In this document: one piece after another, positions 43,338 through 55,466 of the stretch
Layout: each line of letters opens with the position of its first letter
Position numbering within the stretch: the stretch's first letter is position 1
Assembly: GCA_902801425.1 (NCBI GenBank)
Contig: CADCIQ010000005.1
Location: 1 to 64,000 of the forward strand
Origin: an uncultured Bacteroidales bacterium
GTDB taxonomy: Bacteria; Bacteroidota; Bacteroidia; Bacteroidales; Bacteroidaceae
Direction: 5' to 3'
DNA length: 64,000 nucleotides
Program-made: the position numbers and the translations under genes
The notes under the pieces: generated by a model
What the model saw: the letters and a program-made list of their open reading frames with translations, nothing else
Told to the model about the DNA's origin: nothing
Databases searched by the model: none

Positions 43338-45680
43338 ATGTTATTCCGTAAAATTAGTTTTAAAATGCTTGCTGTAACCGCTTTCTGCGGTTACGGCATT
43401 AGCATGAATGCACAGCCTAAACTGAATGCAAGCAACATCGATGAGGTCATCAATGCCATGACCGTTGAAGAGAAGTGTCACCTTGTGCTTGGCTGTGGCA
43501 TGAATTTCAATGATCACGCTAAGTTCCCCGGTACTGCGGGAAGCTCATACGGCATTCCACGCTTAGGCATCCCTGCCACCTATTGCGCTGACAGTCAGCA
43601 AGGTCTCCGCATGGATAGCCACCGCTCTTGGGATCATCGCGACTACTACCCTACCGATTTCGTTGCAAGTATGACACTTGCATCCACATGGGATCGTGAG
43701 GCCGCCTTCAAGGTGGGCAAGGGCATAGGCAACGAGGTGCGTGAGTTTGGTCTCGACTGGATTCTATCTCCGTCAATGAACCTCATCCGTAGTGCCCTCT
43801 GCGGTCGTAACCATGAGTATTACAGTGAGGATCCTTACCTGTCAGGCACTATCGCAGCAGGCTATGTGAACGGAGTGCAGAGCGAGGGAACGGCTGCTTG
43901 TCCTAAGCATTTCATTGCCAACAATCAGGAGACAAACCGCAACAACAACAATTCACAGGTATCACAGCGTGCTCTCCGCGAAATCTATCTGAAGGCATTC
44001 GAGATCATGGTCAAGGAAAGTAATCCGTGGACTATCATGACCTCTTACAATAAGCTCAATGGTCCTTATGCCTTGCAGAATCAGGAACTGCTTACCACTA
44101 TCGTCCGCGATGAATGGGGATGGAAGGGTATGTACGTATCCGACTGGAATGCTGGTGATGATGCCGTTGCAGCCATGAAGGCAGGAAACGATATGCTTCA
44201 GCCCGGACAGGACAAGCAGTATCAGGCTATCCTTGCAGCTGCAAAGGACGGTAGCCTCTCTATGGATATTCTCAATGCCAACGTGAAGCGCATACTGGAA
44301 TACGTCATCAAGACCAGCAACTTCAAGGGCTATAAATATAATAATGAGCCAGACCTGAAGGCTCATGCCCAGATTGTGCGTGAGGTGGGTGCCGACGGCA
44401 TAGTACTGCTCCGCAACGAGGGCATACTTCCACTTACAGGCAAGCGTGTAGCCCTGTTCGGATGCACCTCATACGACTGGATTTCAGGTGGCTCAGGCTT
44501 TGGAGGCACTTCCGTAGGTCACTACACCGTATCACTCATTGAGGGTATGCGTAGTGCCGGATATGAGGTCTATCAGCCTCTCATTGACATCTATAAGAAG
44601 CACATCGCCGATGAAGAGAAGCGACTATTCCCTAACGGTCGCCCTCCATTCTCAATCACCCCTCCTGCCCGTGCAGCCGAGAAACTGTTTACTGCCGAGG
44701 AGATGAATGCAGCCATTGACGGAAGCGATGTGGCTATCATATCACTCGGACGCAAGAGTGGCGAGGCTGCTGACCGTGGCGAGAGCGATTTCTACCTCAA
44801 CGACGGCGAGAAGCAGCTCATCAAGGCTGTAAGCGATGCCTACCATGCCAAGGGCAAGAAGATAGTAGTGCTGCTCGACATTTGCAGTCCTATGGACGTA
44901 GCATCATGGCAGTCTCAGGCCGATGCCGTTGTCTGCACATGGCAGGGCGGACAGGAGTCTGGCTTTGCCGTGGCTGACGTTCTCTCTGGCAAGGTGAACC
45001 CAAGCGGTAAGCTGCCTATGACCTTCCAGATCAAGTATGGCGATGCATACGCTGACAAGAACTTCCCTGCCAACGTAGATGACAAGACCCTCGGTGCCAT
45101 GTTCATGTGGGGCTACAACAAGGACTCTGCACCAAAAGACCGCAAGCCTGAGAAGGACATCGACTTCACCAATTACGAGGAGGACATCTATGTGGGCTAT
45201 CGCTACTTCGACTCATTCGGCAAGCCTGTAGCATATCCTTTCGGCTTCGGACTCAGCTATACCACCTTCGGCTACGAGAACCTGAGCGTTACGGAGGCTG
45301 ACGGAACATACACCGTCAAGGTCGATGTGAAGAATACTGGTTCAAAGGCTGGTCGCAACGTAGTAGAGCTCTTCGTTGCTGCTCCTAACAGTAAGAAGCT
45401 GAACAAGCCTGAGAAGGAGTTGCGCAACTATGCCAAGACAAAGCTCTTGCAGCCTGGTCAGACAGAGACCGTCACCATGACCGTCAAGACAGAGGACCTC
45501 GCATCTTTCAACGAGCAGGCTTCTTCATGGAAGACCGATGCCGGTGTCTATACCTTCATGATCTGCTCTTCAGCCAACGATGTAGAGGCAAAGGCAACTG
45601 CCAAGGTTAAGGCATGGACCAAGAAAGTAAACAACGTAGTTAAACCAAACGTGAAGCTGAATCTGCTTAAGAGACAATAA
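43338..45680 (+). CDS. GH3 beta-glycosidase, secreted
   Basis: 780 residues with a signal peptide ending SMNAQ. Same three-domain plan as its neighbour, with ADSQQGLRMDSHR, PKHFIANNQETNRN and nucleophile Asp269 in YVSDWNAGD, the sandwich domain and the fibronectin-like tail. The two GH3 proteins share many stretches and the ending NNVVKPNVKLNLLKR/NNVLKPNVTLNLLKR, so they arose by tandem duplication. Differences around the substrate-binding loops suggest different linkages or sugars. It lacks a lipobox, so it is probably periplasmic while the first is membrane-anchored. Confidence 0.93.
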   Translation: MLFRKISFKMLAVTAFCGYGISMNAQPKLNASNIDEVINAMTVEEKCHLVLGCGMNFNDHAKFPGTAGSSYGIPRLGIPATYCADSQQGLRMDSHRSWDHRDYYPTDFVASMTLASTWDREAAFKVGKGIGNEVREFGLDWILSPSMNLIRSALCGRNHEYYSEDPYLSGTIAAGYVNGVQSEGTAACPKHFIANNQETNRNNNNSQVSQRALREIYLKAFEIMVKESNPWTIMTSYNKLNGPYALQNQELLTTIVRDEWGWKGMYVSDWNAGDDAVAAMKAGNDMLQPGQDKQYQAILAAAKDGSLSMDILNANVKRILEYVIKTSNFKGYKYNNEPDLKAHAQIVREVGADGIVLLRNEGILPLTGKRVALFGCTSYDWISGGSGFGGTSVGHYTVSLIEGMRSAGYEVYQPLIDIYKKHIADEEKRLFPNGRPPFSITPPARAAEKLFTAEEMNAAIDGSDVAIISLGRKSGEAADRGESDFYLNDGEKQLIKAVSDAYHAKGKKIVVLLDICSPMDVASWQSQADAVVCTWQGGQESGFAVADVLSGKVNPSGKLPMTFQIKYGDAYADKNFPANVDDKTLGAMFMWGYNKDSAPKDRKPEKDIDFTNYEEDIYVGYRYFDSFGKPVAYPFGFGLSYTTFGYENLSVTEADGTYTVKVDVKNTGSKAGRNVVELFVAAPNSKKLNKPEKELRNYAKTKLLQPGQTETVTMTVKTEDLASFNEQASSWKTDAGVYTFMICSSANDVEAKATAKVKAWTKKVNNVVKPNVKLNLLKRQ

Positions 45681-45685
45681 AAAAA

Positions 45686-47129
<1,444 letters not shown>

Positions 47130-47167
47130 TAAAACGCATCTTTGGTGCATAACAGACAATAAATCAG

Positions 47168-47268
47168 ATAAAAAAGGAAGCGGATCTATCTGATTTATCT
47201 GAAATTAATCGCGAAAAAATTACTACGATAGCTATCAGATAAATCAAACAAATCCGTTTCTTTTTTAT
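47168..47268. repeat. Nested inverted element, GATTTATCTGA family
   Basis: Outer arms 47168-47185 and 47251-47268 (AAAAAAGGAAGCGGAT type, imperfect) and perfect 12-bp inner arms TGATTTATCTGA/TCAGATAAATCA (47191-47202 and 47235-47246). The rest of the gap to 47469 holds one terminator and nothing else I can name. Confidence 0.6.
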
Positions 47269-47382
47269 TATCCGTATTTGTTGGATGATGATGGGGTATT
47301 ACTGAAAAATATGTAAACTATGTATACTCTGTGTATACCAACGAGCCAATACCCTACCCTAACTTTCACAGCGAATAGCATC

Positions 47383-47432
47383 AAGAAAAAAGCCTATCTT
47401 AATTTCCCGCTATGAGAAAACTAAGATAGGCC
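47383..47432 (-). terminator. Terminator of the Cys-rich protein gene
   Basis: Perfect 10-bp arms (47392-47401 and 47422-47431, GCCTATCTTA type) followed on the minus strand by TTTTTTC. Confidence 0.75.
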
Positions 47433-47469
47433 TTTGTGATGTATATGGTTTCAAAAAATGAAATCTGCA

Positions 47470-47766
47470 TTAGATCTTTATCTTTTTACAGCAAACATAG
47501 CATTCTTTCTTTTCCTGCTTGAGTGCCTCCTCTAAGGTTGTTGCAACTACATGCCCGGTGTGTGAACATGAATTCTTGCATTCCTTCATCAATGCCCCCT
47601 GATGCTCGTGCCTGCACTTCATGAGCTTGGTGCAGTACATGGTTGTGTGGTATGTATTTTCCTTGCAGCCGTTACTTATATAAACGATTGAATCCTTGGC
47701 TGCTGTCTGCGCAAACGTCGTGGTGCTTGTCAGGCACATAATAGCGCATAAAATAAAATTTCTCAT
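47470..47766 (-). CDS. Small secreted cysteine-rich protein
   Basis: 98 residues with signal peptide MRNFILCAIMCLTSTTTFAQ. The mature part has eight cysteines: SNGCKENTYHTTMYCTKLMKC, then ECKNSCSH and YVCCKK. The pattern YH-x5-C-x3-C ... A..E..K...CYVC resembles small zinc-ribbon-like domains found in Bacteroidetes exported proteins. In the periplasm disulfides or metal binding are both possible. No partner gene is obvious; it has its own terminator. Confidence 0.75.
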   Translation of the reverse strand: MRNFILCAIMCLTSTTTFAQTAAKDSIVYISNGCKENTYHTTMYCTKLMKCRHEHQGALMKECKNSCSHTGHVVATTLEEALKQEKKECYVCCKKIKI

Positions 47767-47814
47767 TTCTCTACTTATTATCCGATACGCTTAAAACATC
47801 TAACTTCTTTTTGT

Positions 47815-47850
47815 CACCAATATGGAGAGCGTATGTGCTCCATATTGGTG
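47815..47850. repeat. 13-bp perfect hairpin between ABC-F and Cys-rich genes
   Basis: CACCAATATGGAG (47815-47827), 10-base loop, exact complement 47838-47850. There is TTCTTTTTG before it but no T-run after it on either strand in transcription direction, so a normal terminator is not certain. Confidence 0.5.
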
Positions 47851-47920
47851 TATCGGTTTCCCTTTATGTGCTGAGATGTTGTCAGCAGCGGGATAACCGG
47901 AGAGACAGTGGGATCTATTC

Positions 47921-49738
<1,818 letters not shown>

Positions 49739-49761
49739 TTAAACTTTCCTGAATTCGGGTG

Positions 49762-49793
49762 CAAAGTTACTAATTTTTTTTCAAATCCACAAC
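49762..49793 (-). promoter_or_regulatory. Probable promoter of the ABC-F gene inside the DUF1460 3-prime end
   Basis: The minus strand has GTTG (49790-49793), 20 bp, TAACTTTG (49762-49769). It overlaps the last codons of the upstream gene and leaves a leader of about 220 nt. Confidence 0.5.
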
Positions 49794-50633
49794 TCTACAG
49801 AGCCTAATTCCTATCTGAGAGGGGTGTTTCTTCATATAATTTTGCAAAAGCATGGGTTCAATCACCACTTTTTTATGAATTGACGATGCATTCATGAGGT
49901 GAAGTCCATCTTTTTCCCAAACTGCAATTCCGATGTGAGAAGTGTCAAGTCCTTTCTTTTTTGTCAGTATTGCGATGATATCACCGTCCTTGACTGTTTG
50001 ACGGAGAAGCTGACTGTCGCGGATTTCCGTCCTCGGGATATAGCGGAAATCATTGCCCGTGATGACCTGCTCCATTTCCTTGATTCCCTCCATCCATTCC
50101 GGATGTGCGGCAAGCATGACATAGTCCTTGGCATGGCTTGACATATAGTTAACATTGAGATGCTGAACGGCGGTGAACGGCTTGTATTGGCTCTCAACCT
50201 TGGTTACGTATCCCATGCGCACATTGTCCTCTATCCAACTCGTGAAATAGTGCAAACGGCGGGTGTATTCCACCTTACCGTTACGGTAGCGGATTTTCTG
50301 AAGCTGTATCTCGAAATCGCCGAACTTGGTCTCGCCTCGCTGTGCGCAGAGGGTGAGGGCAAGCACGTTCTCCACGAATGTGGTGCAGTCAAGTTCGCGG
50401 GTGTTGACCACAAGTCTTTCCTCTTTCGTATTACGATCGAGGGTATGCCCAACGTATGGAATGCCAAGGAATTGCTTTCCGAAGTGGAGCATTAGGTTGG
50501 AGTCCTTTGGCAGTTTCTTAGCATCGGCAAGAAGTTGCTCAATGCGATCCATATCTTTCTTTGCCTGATAGGCAGATGTGCCAAGCGAGAATGTCAGGCA
50601 CAATAACAGAATGACAACAGTCCTTAATTTCAT
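49770..50633 (-). CDS. DUF1460 (N-acetylmuramoyl-L-alanine amidase-like) protein
   Basis: 287 residues with signal peptide ending GTSAYQ. DUF1460 proteins have a papain-like NlpC/P60-type fold and are thought to act on peptidoglycan fragments in the periplasm. The probable nucleophile Cys lies in TRELDCTTFVENVLAL (about 109) and the His in GLDTSHIGIAVW (about 231). The GKQFLGIPYVGHTL segment is typical. It stands between two AGTGAAG-type elements. Confidence 0.88.
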   Translation of the reverse strand: MKLRTVVILLLCLTFSLGTSAYQAKKDMDRIEQLLADAKKLPKDSNLMLHFGKQFLGIPYVGHTLDRNTKEERLVVNTRELDCTTFVENVLALTLCAQRGETKFGDFEIQLQKIRYRNGKVEYTRRLHYFTSWIEDNVRMGYVTKVESQYKPFTAVQHLNVNYMSSHAKDYVMLAAHPEWMEGIKEMEQVITGNDFRYIPRTEIRDSQLLRQTVKDGDIIAILTKKKGLDTSHIGIAVWEKDGLHLMNASSIHKKVVIEPMLLQNYMKKHPSQIGIRLCRVVDLKKN

Positions 50634-50658
50634 AAATAGTTTTTAAATGATTAGTTTT

Positions 50659-50817
50659 GTTCAACTTTCGCAAGGCTCAAGTTGAAAGTGAAGAGTTAAG
50701 AGTGAAAAGTGAAGAATTTAAGTTTGTATTGCATCTTTATGGATTTTCAATCATACTTTCGTAGTATATAGTAACTTAAATTCTTCACTCTTAGTTCTTC
50801 ACTCTTCACTTCACTCT
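50659..50817. repeat. AGTGAAG-type inverted element, copy 4
   Basis: Starts with the same GTTCAACTTTCGCAAGGCTC hairpin as copy 2, then AGTGAAGAGTT runs (50683-50718) facing CTTCACTC runs (50782-50817). The reverse-complement core TTACTATATACTACGAAAG...TGCAATACAAACTT matches the cores of copies 2 and 5. Confidence 0.75.
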
Positions 50818-50822
50818 ATGCC

Positions 50823-51980
50823 TTACTTCTTCCTCCAGAAATTATATCCAACATAGATATTGAGTTGTCCAAATATATTATCTGCACGGAGCTTATCTTG
50901 ATGATAATGGTAGGTGTGGTATATGGCACTTGCTCCGGCAAACCACTTGGCATTGTTCCAAACGAGTCCAAGACGTAACGTACCATCGAAGGTAAAATTG
51001 CTGATTTTGAAGTCCTTGACCATATTCTTCAGGGAAGCATTATAAGAATCTCCCCGTGACCACATATACGATAACGAACCGAGCATCTGGGCACCGAAGA
51101 GCCAGTTCTTGGCAAATACCCAGTTGTAGCCATAGCCAACTGATAGAGGGATGCTTCGATAACTCATCTTATTGAAAACCAGCGAGGAATCCTTTGGCAT
51201 ATAACGTTCATCGCCTTTGGTCTTTTTCTTTACCTGTTTCTTAAAGGCATTCCAATCCATTGATACTCCACACCTGTTATAACCAGTTCCGAAGATCCAT
51301 GAACCCGCATTCTGTAGTTGCCTGTTGGTCTGGTTGAAGGCAGCCTGATGAGAATATTTTCGTTTGTTGACTACATAGTATGTATTGATAGACATGATGT
51401 CGATGTCAAGTCCGTCAACCTCCATACCTTCCAACATGGAAGTGGCATCATACTCGCCACTGTGCATAGAACGAAGTGTATAGCCGTCACCCAGTTTCCT
51501 ATATACCAAGTCGATAGCTATTGCTGGCGTATATAGCGTTGTATTGATGTCAATATTATTGGAGCTTACCCTAATCGTGTTTACATTGAAGACATATCCA
51601 AAGAAAAGCCACCTCCAGCCAAAGAACGGTCCGAGCTTCAACTTTCTGGAAGGGGCAAACGAAACCTCATGTGCATCCTCACCTTCTAATGTAAAATAGT
51701 CATCAGTAAGGGTTGTCTGTGCCATGACAGTAAAATTATAGAGCTGCGGCTCTATGTACATCGTATCTGGATCAGCGGTGAAGAATCCGAAGACTGACTT
51801 GCAAGCTCTGCCAAACCAGCAGCCTTTCTTCTTTGTAGGCTGTACTGCATCTGATACATAGGCATCAGACACGGCTACATCCGTAGTCGAAGTGTCATAA
51901 ACGGAAACGCTGTCTGTCTGTGCATAAACACCAAGTGTCATACACATTATTATATATATACCAAACAAACGTCTCTTCAT
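50823..51980 (-). CDS. DUF4421 outer-membrane-like protein
   Basis: 385 residues with signal peptide MKRRLFGIYIIMCMTLGVYAQ. The body matches DUF4421: PDTMYIEPQLYNFTVMAQ, KLKLGPFFGWRWLFFGYVFNV, PLSVGYGYNWVFAKNWLFGAQ, and a C-terminal strand INIYVGYNFWRKK. The alternating hydrophobic/aromatic strands suggest an outer-membrane beta-barrel; no function is known. It is the last gene of a three-gene run starting with the OmpH-like chaperone, which would fit assembly of a barrel protein. Confidence 0.85.
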   Translation of the reverse strand: MKRRLFGIYIIMCMTLGVYAQTDSVSVYDTSTTDVAVSDAYVSDAVQPTKKKGCWFGRACKSVFGFFTADPDTMYIEPQLYNFTVMAQTTLTDDYFTLEGEDAHEVSFAPSRKLKLGPFFGWRWLFFGYVFNVNTIRVSSNNIDINTTLYTPAIAIDLVYRKLGDGYTLRSMHSGEYDATSMLEGMEVDGLDIDIMSINTYYVVNKRKYSHQAAFNQTNRQLQNAGSWIFGTGYNRCGVSMDWNAFKKQVKKKTKGDERYMPKDSSLVFNKMSYRSIPLSVGYGYNWVFAKNWLFGAQMLGSLSYMWSRGDSYNASLKNMVKDFKISNFTFDGTLRLGLVWNNAKWFAGASAIYHTYHYHQDKLRADNIFGQLNIYVGYNFWRKK

Positions 51981-51989
51981 TACTTTTTC

Positions 51990-52973
51990 TTAGAATTTCC
52001 CAAGTATCCTGTCCATTACCCAGTTTGTCGGGGTTGCCGATACGCTCGTGCACTTGCAATGTGCAGTACCCTGTAATGTCTCTACAACGTTCTGGATAAG
52101 CGGCAACTGCACGCATTTAGGGTTTGGAACTGTTATCTTCTGATTACCGTTGGATGTTATGAGTTCTATCGGCTGATAGTCGAACATGGAGAATGAGACC
52201 ATCCCCTTGTCGCCGATGACCTCTACGCGGTCTTCCCTTGCTGATTCATGTCCCACGAAGCACCAAGAACCGCTACCCGGAAGCCCGCTTTCAAAACGGA
52301 AGCAGGCACTTACCGTATCTTCTGCCGAATAGAGCTTTCCTCTGTTGGCAGAATAGCCTTCCGCATGAGTAATGACACCAAACATATACTGGAGCATATC
52401 CAACTGATGAGGGGCGAGATCATAGAAATAACCGCCTCCCGCAATGTCAGGCTGCAATCGCCACGGACGCTTCTCCTTTGAGTTATAGTCAAGTTCGCGT
52501 GGAGGAACGGAGAAACGTATCTGTACGTTGATAACCTCCCCTATCCTACCCGAATCGACGATATCCTTCACCTCAAGGAAATAAGGGAGATAGCGACGAT
52601 AGTATGCCACGAAGCATGGAACTCCCGTAACCTGACTTACATGGTTTACGCGAGCACAGTCATCGTATGAGGCAGCAAGCGGTTTCTCCACATAGACAGG
52701 CTTGCCGGCGTGCATAGCCATGATGGCATATGTGGCATGTGATGACGGTGGCGTTGCAATATAGACGGCATTCACGTTAGGGTCGTCAACAAGAGCCTGG
52801 GCATCGGTGTACCACTTGGCAATGTTGTGACGCTCTGCGTATGAACGTGCCTTCTGTGCATTACGGCTCATCACCGCTACTACACGTGAGCCCGGCACTT
52901 CACCAAATGCCGGGCCACTTTTTATCTCTGTCACCTCACCGCAACCGATGAAGCCCCAGTTAATCTGTTTCAT
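51990..52973 (-). CDS. Gfo/Idh/MocA-family oxidoreductase
   Basis: 327 residues, cytoplasmic NAD(P)-dependent sugar or inositol dehydrogenase-like protein. The Rossmann start is WGFIGCGEVTEIKSGPAF (about 6-23), followed by YIATPPSSHATYAIMAMHAGKPVYVEKPLA with the EKP motif (about 93-98), then the C-terminal substrate domain including GGGYFYDLAPHQLD. Substrate unknown. The ATG shares one base with the stop of the ompH-like gene and the DUF4421 gene starts 9 bp later, so the three are one transcript though functionally dissimilar. Confidence 0.92.
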   Translation of the reverse strand: MKQINWGFIGCGEVTEIKSGPAFGEVPGSRVVAVMSRNAQKARSYAERHNIAKWYTDAQALVDDPNVNAVYIATPPSSHATYAIMAMHAGKPVYVEKPLAASYDDCARVNHVSQVTGVPCFVAYYRRYLPYFLEVKDIVDSGRIGEVINVQIRFSVPPRELDYNSKEKRPWRLQPDIAGGGYFYDLAPHQLDMLQYMFGVITHAEGYSANRGKLYSAEDTVSACFRFESGLPGSGSWCFVGHESAREDRVEVIGDKGMVSFSMFDYQPIELITSNGNQKITVPNPKCVQLPLIQNVVETLQGTAHCKCTSVSATPTNWVMDRILGKF

Positions 52974-53590
52974 TACTTTTTCTTCTCGTCCTTAGAAGCC
53001 GACTTTGAAAGGTCAGTCTTCTTGTAAGCCTTGTTAAGACCTGCTACTACCTGAGTAGTGATGTCAAGAGCCTTATCACCATAGAGGATGTTGTCACCCT
53101 GCTTTGTGAGAATGAGAGAATACTTCTTGTCCTTGTTATATACAGCGAGGAAGTGCTGGATAGAGTCGCGGAGAGCCTTGTTGAACTTCTCTGTCTCGCC
53201 CTGGAACTCAGCACCGAGACGCTGCTGAAGACCTTCGAGGTCAGCCTGCTGCTTCTGGAGACCAGCCTGAATCTGACGAGCCTGCTGCTCTGTATAAGCA
53301 TTCTGCTGGAGCTTCTGCTGGAAATTGGCTGCTGCATTCTGGAGAGCTGCACCCTTCTGCTGAAGTGTTGACTGAATATTCTGGCTTTTCTTCTCGAGGA
53401 TGAGAGTATAGTCCTTGCAGAACTGGTACTGGCTCATGATAGAGTCAACCTCTACGTAACCAATCTTGAGTTCTACTGGAGCTGTCTGTGCTGGAGCTGC
53501 CTCTGGCTGCTGGTTAGACTTATCGCATGATGTGAACGAAACGGCAAAAGCTGCTACAGCCATAGCCGATGTGAAAAAATTCTTATTCAT
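52973..53590 (-). CDS. OmpH/Skp-family periplasmic chaperone, lipoprotein
   Basis: 205 residues. The signal MNKNFFTSAMAVAAFAVSFTSC ends in a lipobox (Cys22), unusual relative to soluble Skp of Proteobacteria but common in Bacteroidetes. Then comes IGYVEVDSIMSQY, the OmpH start, a long glutamine-rich coiled coil (about 75-150) that forms the tentacles, and the return strand KKYSLILTKQGDNILYGDKALDIT. It should hold outer-membrane proteins during transit. Confidence 0.88.
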   Translation of the reverse strand: MNKNFFTSAMAVAAFAVSFTSCDKSNQQPEAAPAQTAPVELKIGYVEVDSIMSQYQFCKDYTLILEKKSQNIQSTLQQKGAALQNAAANFQQKLQQNAYTEQQARQIQAGLQKQQADLEGLQQRLGAEFQGETEKFNKALRDSIQHFLAVYNKDKKYSLILTKQGDNILYGDKALDITTQVVAGLNKAYKKTDLSKSASKDEKKK

Positions 53591-53666
53591 TTCTTTTTTT
53601 GTATCTGTTTTTTTCTAATTGCATTAATTTTAGGCGAAAAAATGAGGTAATTTGGAAATATTTCAG

Positions 53667-53795
53667 TACTTTTGCATACCAGAAAACCATTTTACACTCA
53701 TTTCGGGTGCAACGTGCGAAGCAACCTCGCACCTGAAAACAAGGGTGTGTTGCTCGAAGAGCAGCGCCCGTTTCATGTTTTCGGGTGCAAAGATA
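53667..53795. promoter_or_regulatory. Facing promoter elements around a hairpin-rich segment (ompH-like / pepD)
   Basis: TACTTTTG on the plus strand (53667-53674) points right to pepD, TATCTTTG on the minus strand (53788-53795) points left to the ompH-like gene, so the two leaders overlap antisense. Between them are GTGCGA/TCGCAC, GCTC-GAA-GAGC hairpins, a direct repeat TTTCGGGTGCAA (53699 and 53780) and a 12-bp inverted CACCTGAAAACA/TGTTTTCGGGTG pair. Confidence 0.45.
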
Positions 53796-53835
53796 AGAAA
53801 AATATTCGTAAATCCATACATAAATAATATTAATA

Positions 53836-55287
53836 ATGAATAAAAATAGATTAAATCCTGCATGTGTGTTTGAGCAATTCGCAAAAATCAACACTATTCC
53901 ACGCCCTTCAAAGCGTGAAGAGAAGATGATTTCATTTCTGAAAGAATTTGGTGAGAGCCGCGGTCTTGAGACCATCGTTGACGAGACTGGCAATGTTCTT
54001 ATCCGCAAGAATGCTACTCCTGGGTATGAAAACAGGGAGACCATAATTCTCCAGAGCCACATGGATATGGTATGCGAGAAATTGCCAGAATGCACTATCG
54101 ACTTTGACAATGATCCTATCGAGACATTCGTTGACGGAGAATGGCTTCGCGCAAAAGGCACTACCCTTGGTGCAGATGATGGTATCGGCATCGCCATGGA
54201 ACTCGCCTTACTCGATTCTAACGACATAGAGCATGGTCCTATCGAGTGCGTATTTACCCGTGACGAGGAGACTGGTCTGACAGGTGCTGAGGGCATGAAG
54301 GCTGGTTTCATGACTGGTTCGATGCTCATAAATCTCGATTCTGAGGATGAAGGTCAGATATTCGTATCATGTGCCGGAGGCAAGCGTACTCAGGCTATTT
54401 TCCGTCCTAAATACGAGAAAGATGTAAACGGAATGTTCTTCTTAAAGATTGGCGTAAACTCACTCACAGGCGGTCATTCTGGCGATGACATCAACAAGAA
54501 GCGAGCTAATGCTGTTAAGTTGCTTGTCCGCTTCATCTATCAGGAAATGGAGAAGGGAACAGTTCGCCTCGGTACGCTCAAGGCTGGAGGTCTTCACAAT
54601 GCCATCCCTCGTGACGGCGAGATGACAATTGCAGTTCCTTTTGCCCAGAAAGAGCAAGTTCGCGCCGATTTCAACATCTTCGTTTCTGACGTTGAAGAAG
54701 AGTTCCACGTTACGGAGAAAAGCATTAACATGTATATGGAATCTACTGACGCAGAACCCCTTATGACAGAGGAGGATAGCCGTAAGATTATCCTTGCACT
54801 TCAGGGTGTTGACAATGGTATTATGTCAATGTGTCAGGACGAGGCAATAGAATGGTTGGTTGAGACTTCAAGCAATCTGGCAAGCGTAAAGACACAGGAA
54901 GACGGTTCTGTACTCGTTACAACCTCCCAGCGCTCAAACGTGATGTCGGCTTTGGATAACATGTGCGCTACGGTTCGTTCTGTGTTCCAGTTGGCAGGTG
55001 CAGAAGTTGATACAGGCGAGGGCTATCCAGCTTGGAAAATGAATCCTAACAGTCGTCTGACAAAGATTGTCGTTGATACCTACAAAGAGCTTTTCGGCAA
55101 GGAGCCTAAAGTACTAGGAATACATGCCGGACTTGAGTGCGGTCTCTTTGCAGAACGCTATCCAAACCTCGACATGGTCAGCATGGGTCCTACGCTTCGC
55201 GGAGTACATTCACCTGACGAGCGTCTGCTCATTCCAACCGTTGAAATGGTATGGCGACATCTGCTTGAGATTCTGAAAAGAGCGTAG
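53836..55287 (+). CDS. pepD: Cytosolic aminoacyl-histidine dipeptidase
   Basis: 483 residues, M20-family di-zinc peptidase cleaving Xaa-His and other dipeptides. Metal and catalytic motifs: ILQSHMDMVCEK (about 74-85), TTLGADDGIGIAMELAL (about 112-128), and FTRDEETGLTGAEGM with the Asp-Glu-Glu cluster (about 145-160). The lid domain follows with LTGGHSGDDIN. The terminal HSPDERLLIPTVEMVW bears another zinc ligand. Length fits PepD. No signal peptide. Confidence 0.93.
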   Translation: MNKNRLNPACVFEQFAKINTIPRPSKREEKMISFLKEFGESRGLETIVDETGNVLIRKNATPGYENRETIILQSHMDMVCEKLPECTIDFDNDPIETFVDGEWLRAKGTTLGADDGIGIAMELALLDSNDIEHGPIECVFTRDEETGLTGAEGMKAGFMTGSMLINLDSEDEGQIFVSCAGGKRTQAIFRPKYEKDVNGMFFLKIGVNSLTGGHSGDDINKKRANAVKLLVRFIYQEMEKGTVRLGTLKAGGLHNAIPRDGEMTIAVPFAQKEQVRADFNIFVSDVEEEFHVTEKSINMYMESTDAEPLMTEEDSRKIILALQGVDNGIMSMCQDEAIEWLVETSSNLASVKTQEDGSVLVTTSQRSNVMSALDNMCATVRSVFQLAGAEVDTGEGYPAWKMNPNSRLTKIVVDTYKELFGKEPKVLGIHAGLECGLFAERYPNLDMVSMGPTLRGVHSPDERLLIPTVEMVWRHLLEILKRA

Positions 55288-55357
55288 GATTGCACAAATT
55301 TTCGTTGAAAAAACAACATTTTTCCGTCTGAAACTCTCTTTTCTCGATAATTATTCA

Positions 55358-55433
55358 TAACTTTGCACTCGCAAAAGATAAACGTGCGTCAGTTTTTAGG
55401 AACTGACAAGCATTTTTAGTGAGTGCAAAGTTA
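55358..55433. promoter_or_regulatory. Palindrome of two facing TAACTTTG elements upstream of the ThiE-like gene
   Basis: TAACTTTGCACTC (55358-55370) and its exact complement (55421-55433) form a 13-bp inverted pair with -7 boxes facing each other. Inside is a GTCAGTT/AACTGAC hairpin (55389-55408), and AACGTGC (55381) pairs with GCACGTT (55437-55443). Confidence 0.55.
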
Positions 55434-55466
55434 AAAGCACGTTGCAGTCGAAATTAGACTCAAAGG

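Noticed and set aside
55288..55466. TPP riboswitch upstream of the ThiE-like gene
   Set aside because: No CUGAGA or GGGUG/ACCUGA box pattern is visible; the segment is explained by the palindrome and hairpin.
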